Positions 60,888 to 64,000 of a stretch of DNA of 64,000 nucleotides are shown one piece after another. The position numbers and the translations under genes are program-made. Position 1 is the stretch's first letter, and the number at the start of each line of letters is the position of its first letter. Origin of the DNA: Coniferiporia sulphurascens (lineage: Eukaryota; Basidiomycota; Agaricomycetes; Hymenochaetales; Hymenochaetaceae); the NCBI GenBank assembly GCA_002794785.1, contig NBBA01000020.1, positions 124,001 through 188,000 of the forward strand. Direction: 5' to 3'. The notes under the pieces are model-generated. The model worked only from the letters and a program-made list of their open reading frames with translations, was not told the origin of the DNA and did no database searches.

Positions 60888-62892
60888 TCAGTGTGCTTCG
60901 CGTTTCCTGGGCGTGGCACGTAAAATCGTATCCACCCTCATGATCATCTCCGTCGCTTCGCTCGCGCTGACGACAACCTGGCGCTTAAGCTTGTAGCTCT
61001 CCGTTACGCCCAGCTTCCGCATTGACCCAATCACACCTTCGTTCATGTCTACAGCCGAAAGGTCAGTCACTCAACCTTATGACAGTAAAGGCATATGCGC
61101 TTACCGAGTCCCGCATCCCGTTGCCCGTCGTAGTGTGCTGCTCGCAGGCGCGAAACTAGATCGGAAGAGTCGTAACCAGCGTTGTCCGCGAGTATCGTCG
61201 GAATCTGGCGCAGTGCGCGTGCAAACGCTTCTACAGCGATAGCCTTCTTTCCTGCGACGCGACGCGCGGCCTCCTCGACCGCGCAGCTCATGAGCATCTC
61301 TGCGCAGCCGCCACCGAGGGTCACGCGCGTCTCCTTCACCGTCTGCGAAAGGACCGAAAGCGCATCGTGCAGCGAACGCTCTGCCTCGTCGACCATCTGC
61401 GTCGTTGACCCTCGCAACACGACAGTGCAAGCCTGCCCAGCAGCCACGCCGGAGAACTTGATCAGCTGTAAAAGGGATCAGGAGACGTAGCAAGCCGTAG
61501 CGGTAGACTGACAGACCTTGTCTTCGCCAATCATGATTTCCTCTATGAGCTCACACCGTCCAAGCTTTACCTTCTCCGGGTGGTCAAACGTGCTCGCAAT
61601 TTCGCCTCCCGTGACAAGCGACAATCGCTCCACGCCCTCGAAGTCTGCGTGCTCGATAGAGAGGATACCGTGTTCGGAAAGTAGCGACTCAGGGTAGTTG
61701 TAGATCAGTTGTCGGTTCACGAAGCAGTTGATGCCATGAGAGGCGATCGCCTTCACTTTATCTTTCATTTTTTCCTGTAACGAGGTTGGAAGCCGTTAAT
61801 CATACGACTGGAGAAGGGAGCTTACGCGCTCCGCACGCTCCAGTTCAGCTAGTTTTCCCGTGCTGTCGACCTTCACACGAGCACCGAACACCTTGATTTT
61901 GTCGGTATCCATGGCTGCATGCATCGTCAACCTTCCTATTCACGTGGCGCGCATATAATAGGCTCACAGGTATTAGCGATCAGGATCTTTGCATTTTCCA
62001 AACGCTTTGGGCAATTGACACCGATGGCTTTATCGAGAATAAAACCTGACACAGGTGCGATGAGCGAAAGATCACACTAACTGGGCATCGCTCCTCACCT
62101 TCGTCGAGATATGAGTCCGACAGTTTTCCGCCGACTTTTTTGATGACCTGAATATGGTCAAGGTCTGTTGATCCCTAGATACAAAGCCGAAAAAATAAGT
62201 TTGTTGTCTCAGTTTATGAGGGTAAAGTCGGCACCTGTAGCCGGAGAACAGCATCGACTGCAAGGTTTGCGAAGTACTCCTTGTCCTGCGATAGGACTTT
62301 TGAAGACAAGGTTGTCCGGGCAATGTTAAATAGGTCTTCACGGAATGTTGTAGGATCCGACCTGAAATCATTGCTTTAGATTCAACCCGCGACACTCCCA
62401 AGTGGGGGTACTCACGAGTGGTCAACCGCCGCGCCCTCAAGGGCCTCCAATGCAGCCGCGCTCGCAATACGGTAACCCTCCACGATCGTTTGCGGATGAA
62501 TCCTGCTCATCACAAGCTTTTCTGCCTCCCGTAACAGCTCCGCCGCGAGAACACACACACTTGTCGTGCCATCGCCAACTTCGTCGTCCTGTACTTTCGA
62601 GATGTTCACCAAGATCTTCGCTGCGGCGTTGTCGAGCTGGATCGACTTCAAGATCGTTGCACCGTCATTCGTGACATTGATGTCGCCCGAGGATGCTGAC
62701 TGTAAGATCTTGTTCATTCCCTTGGGACCAAGCGTTGATTTTACGAGGTCGCCGAGGGCGAGAGCGCCGACGAAGGATGAGAGACGCGCGGTCTCTGCCC
62801 TCTCCTCAGTAGCCTGCTCTTTTGTTCAGGGGGCAGAGAGATAATAACATGTCTGTATCACGCACTTCCTCACTGAATACGTTCACAGACAT
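60888..62892 (-). CDS. CCT2: T-complex protein 1 subunit beta (CCT2 chaperonin)
   Basis: Subunit of the eight-membered cytosolic CCT/TRiC ring that folds actin and tubulin with ATP. The first exon (62892-62866) is MSVNVFSEE, spliced over 49 bp to [20 protein letters not shown]. Then come [31 protein letters not shown] and [11 protein letters not shown], the ATP-binding motifs of the equatorial domain. Later exons give [60 protein letters not shown], the apical [20 protein letters not shown], then [12 protein letters not shown]. The C-terminus reads [20 protein letters not shown] and ends TPRKREAH at 60888. About nine exons, all GT-AG. The [13 protein letters not shown] and SSD-type features place it in the beta subunit rather than other CCT subunits. 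Confidence 0.95.
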
Positions 62893-63611
62893 TATGCACG
62901 AGTTCCCTACGGGTTTTTTGAGTAGCGTCGAAGGGCGTTGAGTGTACGCGCAGAATGCGACCGCTCTTAAACGCGTTTCTTACGGATCCGGTAAAAAGTT
63001 CTCACGGATATTTGAATAGCCAGAGCTTATTCCTTACTTAAGTACAATCTCCTATCTTTTATTGATACTCTGAAGAAAGTGCGATTTTCTGGAGGAACAC
63101 ACCGAAGAAAAAATTATTTATCACGCGACGTCTTTTGGTGATGTTTCCTGTGGCTAGATGAATCGCTTTTTTACCGGCTTGAGAAGCCCGCTGTAGACTT
63201 TTATTTACATCCATGCTTGCACAGTCAGTGTGTGATCAAGACAAAACAAAGAGGAATCTGTAGTGCGGGGACTCTGGAGACTATATTCAGGCCTGTTCTT
63301 ATACGGCCGTTCGCTTCAATCCGCTATTTTACATCTGTTGACTGTGGAGGACTGGTGGTTTGGTTACTCTGAGAGCACCGATGTTGTTCCATCGATGATG
63401 GTGGAATTGCAATACATAGCTTTTTATTTTATACTTTACAAAACGTCCAGTGAATGTATTAGTTTTATATAGACTGAAAATTTCCACCACCTTGAAGGAC
63501 ATCGATTGCACCAGATTGTCACGTGTCCCGACGATCTTGAAGGCGGGGCCGGACCGACTAAGACTCGCAGTTCTTCCTTTACCTCTTACCTTCTGCCCAA
63601 CGTTGACAACG
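62893..63611. other. Divergent spacer CCT2-FUR1
   Basis: About 720 bp containing both promoters. No ORF with family motifs is visible; the 69-codon ORF 63263-63472 (+) is unrecognised. Confidence 0.5.
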
Positions 63612-64000
63612 ATGGCCACAGCAGCCTCGCCGACGACGCAGACGTCGCCCGCCGCAATCCCACCCTCGGTTTTCACCCTCCCACACACCGCACAGCTTGA
63701 GGCGCTATACACAATCATTCGTGACAAGGACACATCCCGCGGAGACTTCCTCTTCTATTCCGACCGAATTATTCGCTTGCTTGTCGAGGAGGGTCTGAAT
63801 CACCTTCCAGTCGTGGCTAAGACTGTGGAAACGCCCACGGTACGAATTTCACTTTTATCGGTTTACTCTATCTCCACGGCTATTGATTATACTGAGCACA
63901 CGCTTTGTCATTCGTCATGACAGGGCGCTATCTACGAAGGTGTCGGCTTCGAAGGCAAGATCTGTGGCGTCTCTATATTGCGTGCGGGCGAGGTGCGCGT
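63612..64000 (+). CDS. FUR1: Uracil phosphoribosyltransferase (FUR1), 5' part
   Basis: Makes UMP from uracil and PRPP in pyrimidine salvage; its loss gives 5-fluorouracil resistance in other fungi (family knowledge). Exon 1 63612-63839 starts MATAASPTTQTSPAAIPPSV and has LHTAQLEALYTIIRDKDTSR-like sequence (observed as LPHTAQLEALYTIIRDKDTS), then FYSDRIIRLLVEEGLNHLPV. After an 84-bp intron (63840-63923), exon 2 reads GAIYEGVGFEGKICGVSILR, then AGE, the conserved start of the UPRT fold, and runs off the window end. The PRPP-binding loop lies beyond the window. Confidence 0.93.

Overview
The window looks like genomic DNA of an agaricomycete (mushroom-forming basidiomycete). The genes have many introns of about 50-70 bp with GT-AG ends. 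Conserved eukaryotic genes sit next to a large expansion of DUF6533-type membrane proteins, a family typical of Agaricomycetes. No tRNA, rRNA or CRISPR could be supported. All gene models below were built by hand from reading frames, splice signals and family motifs.

Left flank (1-9 kb): the 3' part of an MFS drug:H+ antiporter gene (+) with one apparent frameshift; an RNA-dependent RNA polymerase gene (-) with an intact catalytic core but no recognisable N-terminus; an unknown 251-aa signal-anchor protein (+); and a complete actin gene (-) whose coding length closes to exactly 375 aa only if a 6-nt microexon is included.

Centre (10.9-58.5 kb): at least 12 full-length DUF6533 genes, all on the minus strand, in two blocks. 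Block A has five copies (10.9-26.7 kb). Block B has seven copies (31.8-58.5 kb), with at least five decayed 3' fragments of a third type (C) lying upstream of B genes. Between the blocks is a divergent ribosome-biogenesis pair, TSR2 (-) and GRC3 (+), sharing an 87-bp promoter. Block B also carries a decayed copy of the last exon of the neighbouring proteasome gene, an inverted pair of 256-bp mobile elements with 5-bp target duplications (one in each block's territory), a 100-bp terminal-inverted-repeat element, and a 1.7-kb cluster of repeated imperfect palindromes.

Right flank (59.8-64 kb): three housekeeping genes: PRE1/PSMB2 proteasome beta-4 (-), CCT2 chaperonin beta (-), and the 5' part of FUR1 uracil phosphoribosyltransferase (+).

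The housekeeping genes have unrelated roles. The most unusual content is the DUF6533 array: the signature exons are open in all 12 copies, all seven B copies keep the same C-terminal architecture, six share an upstream element, and fragments show how the array grew by tandem duplication next to PRE1.
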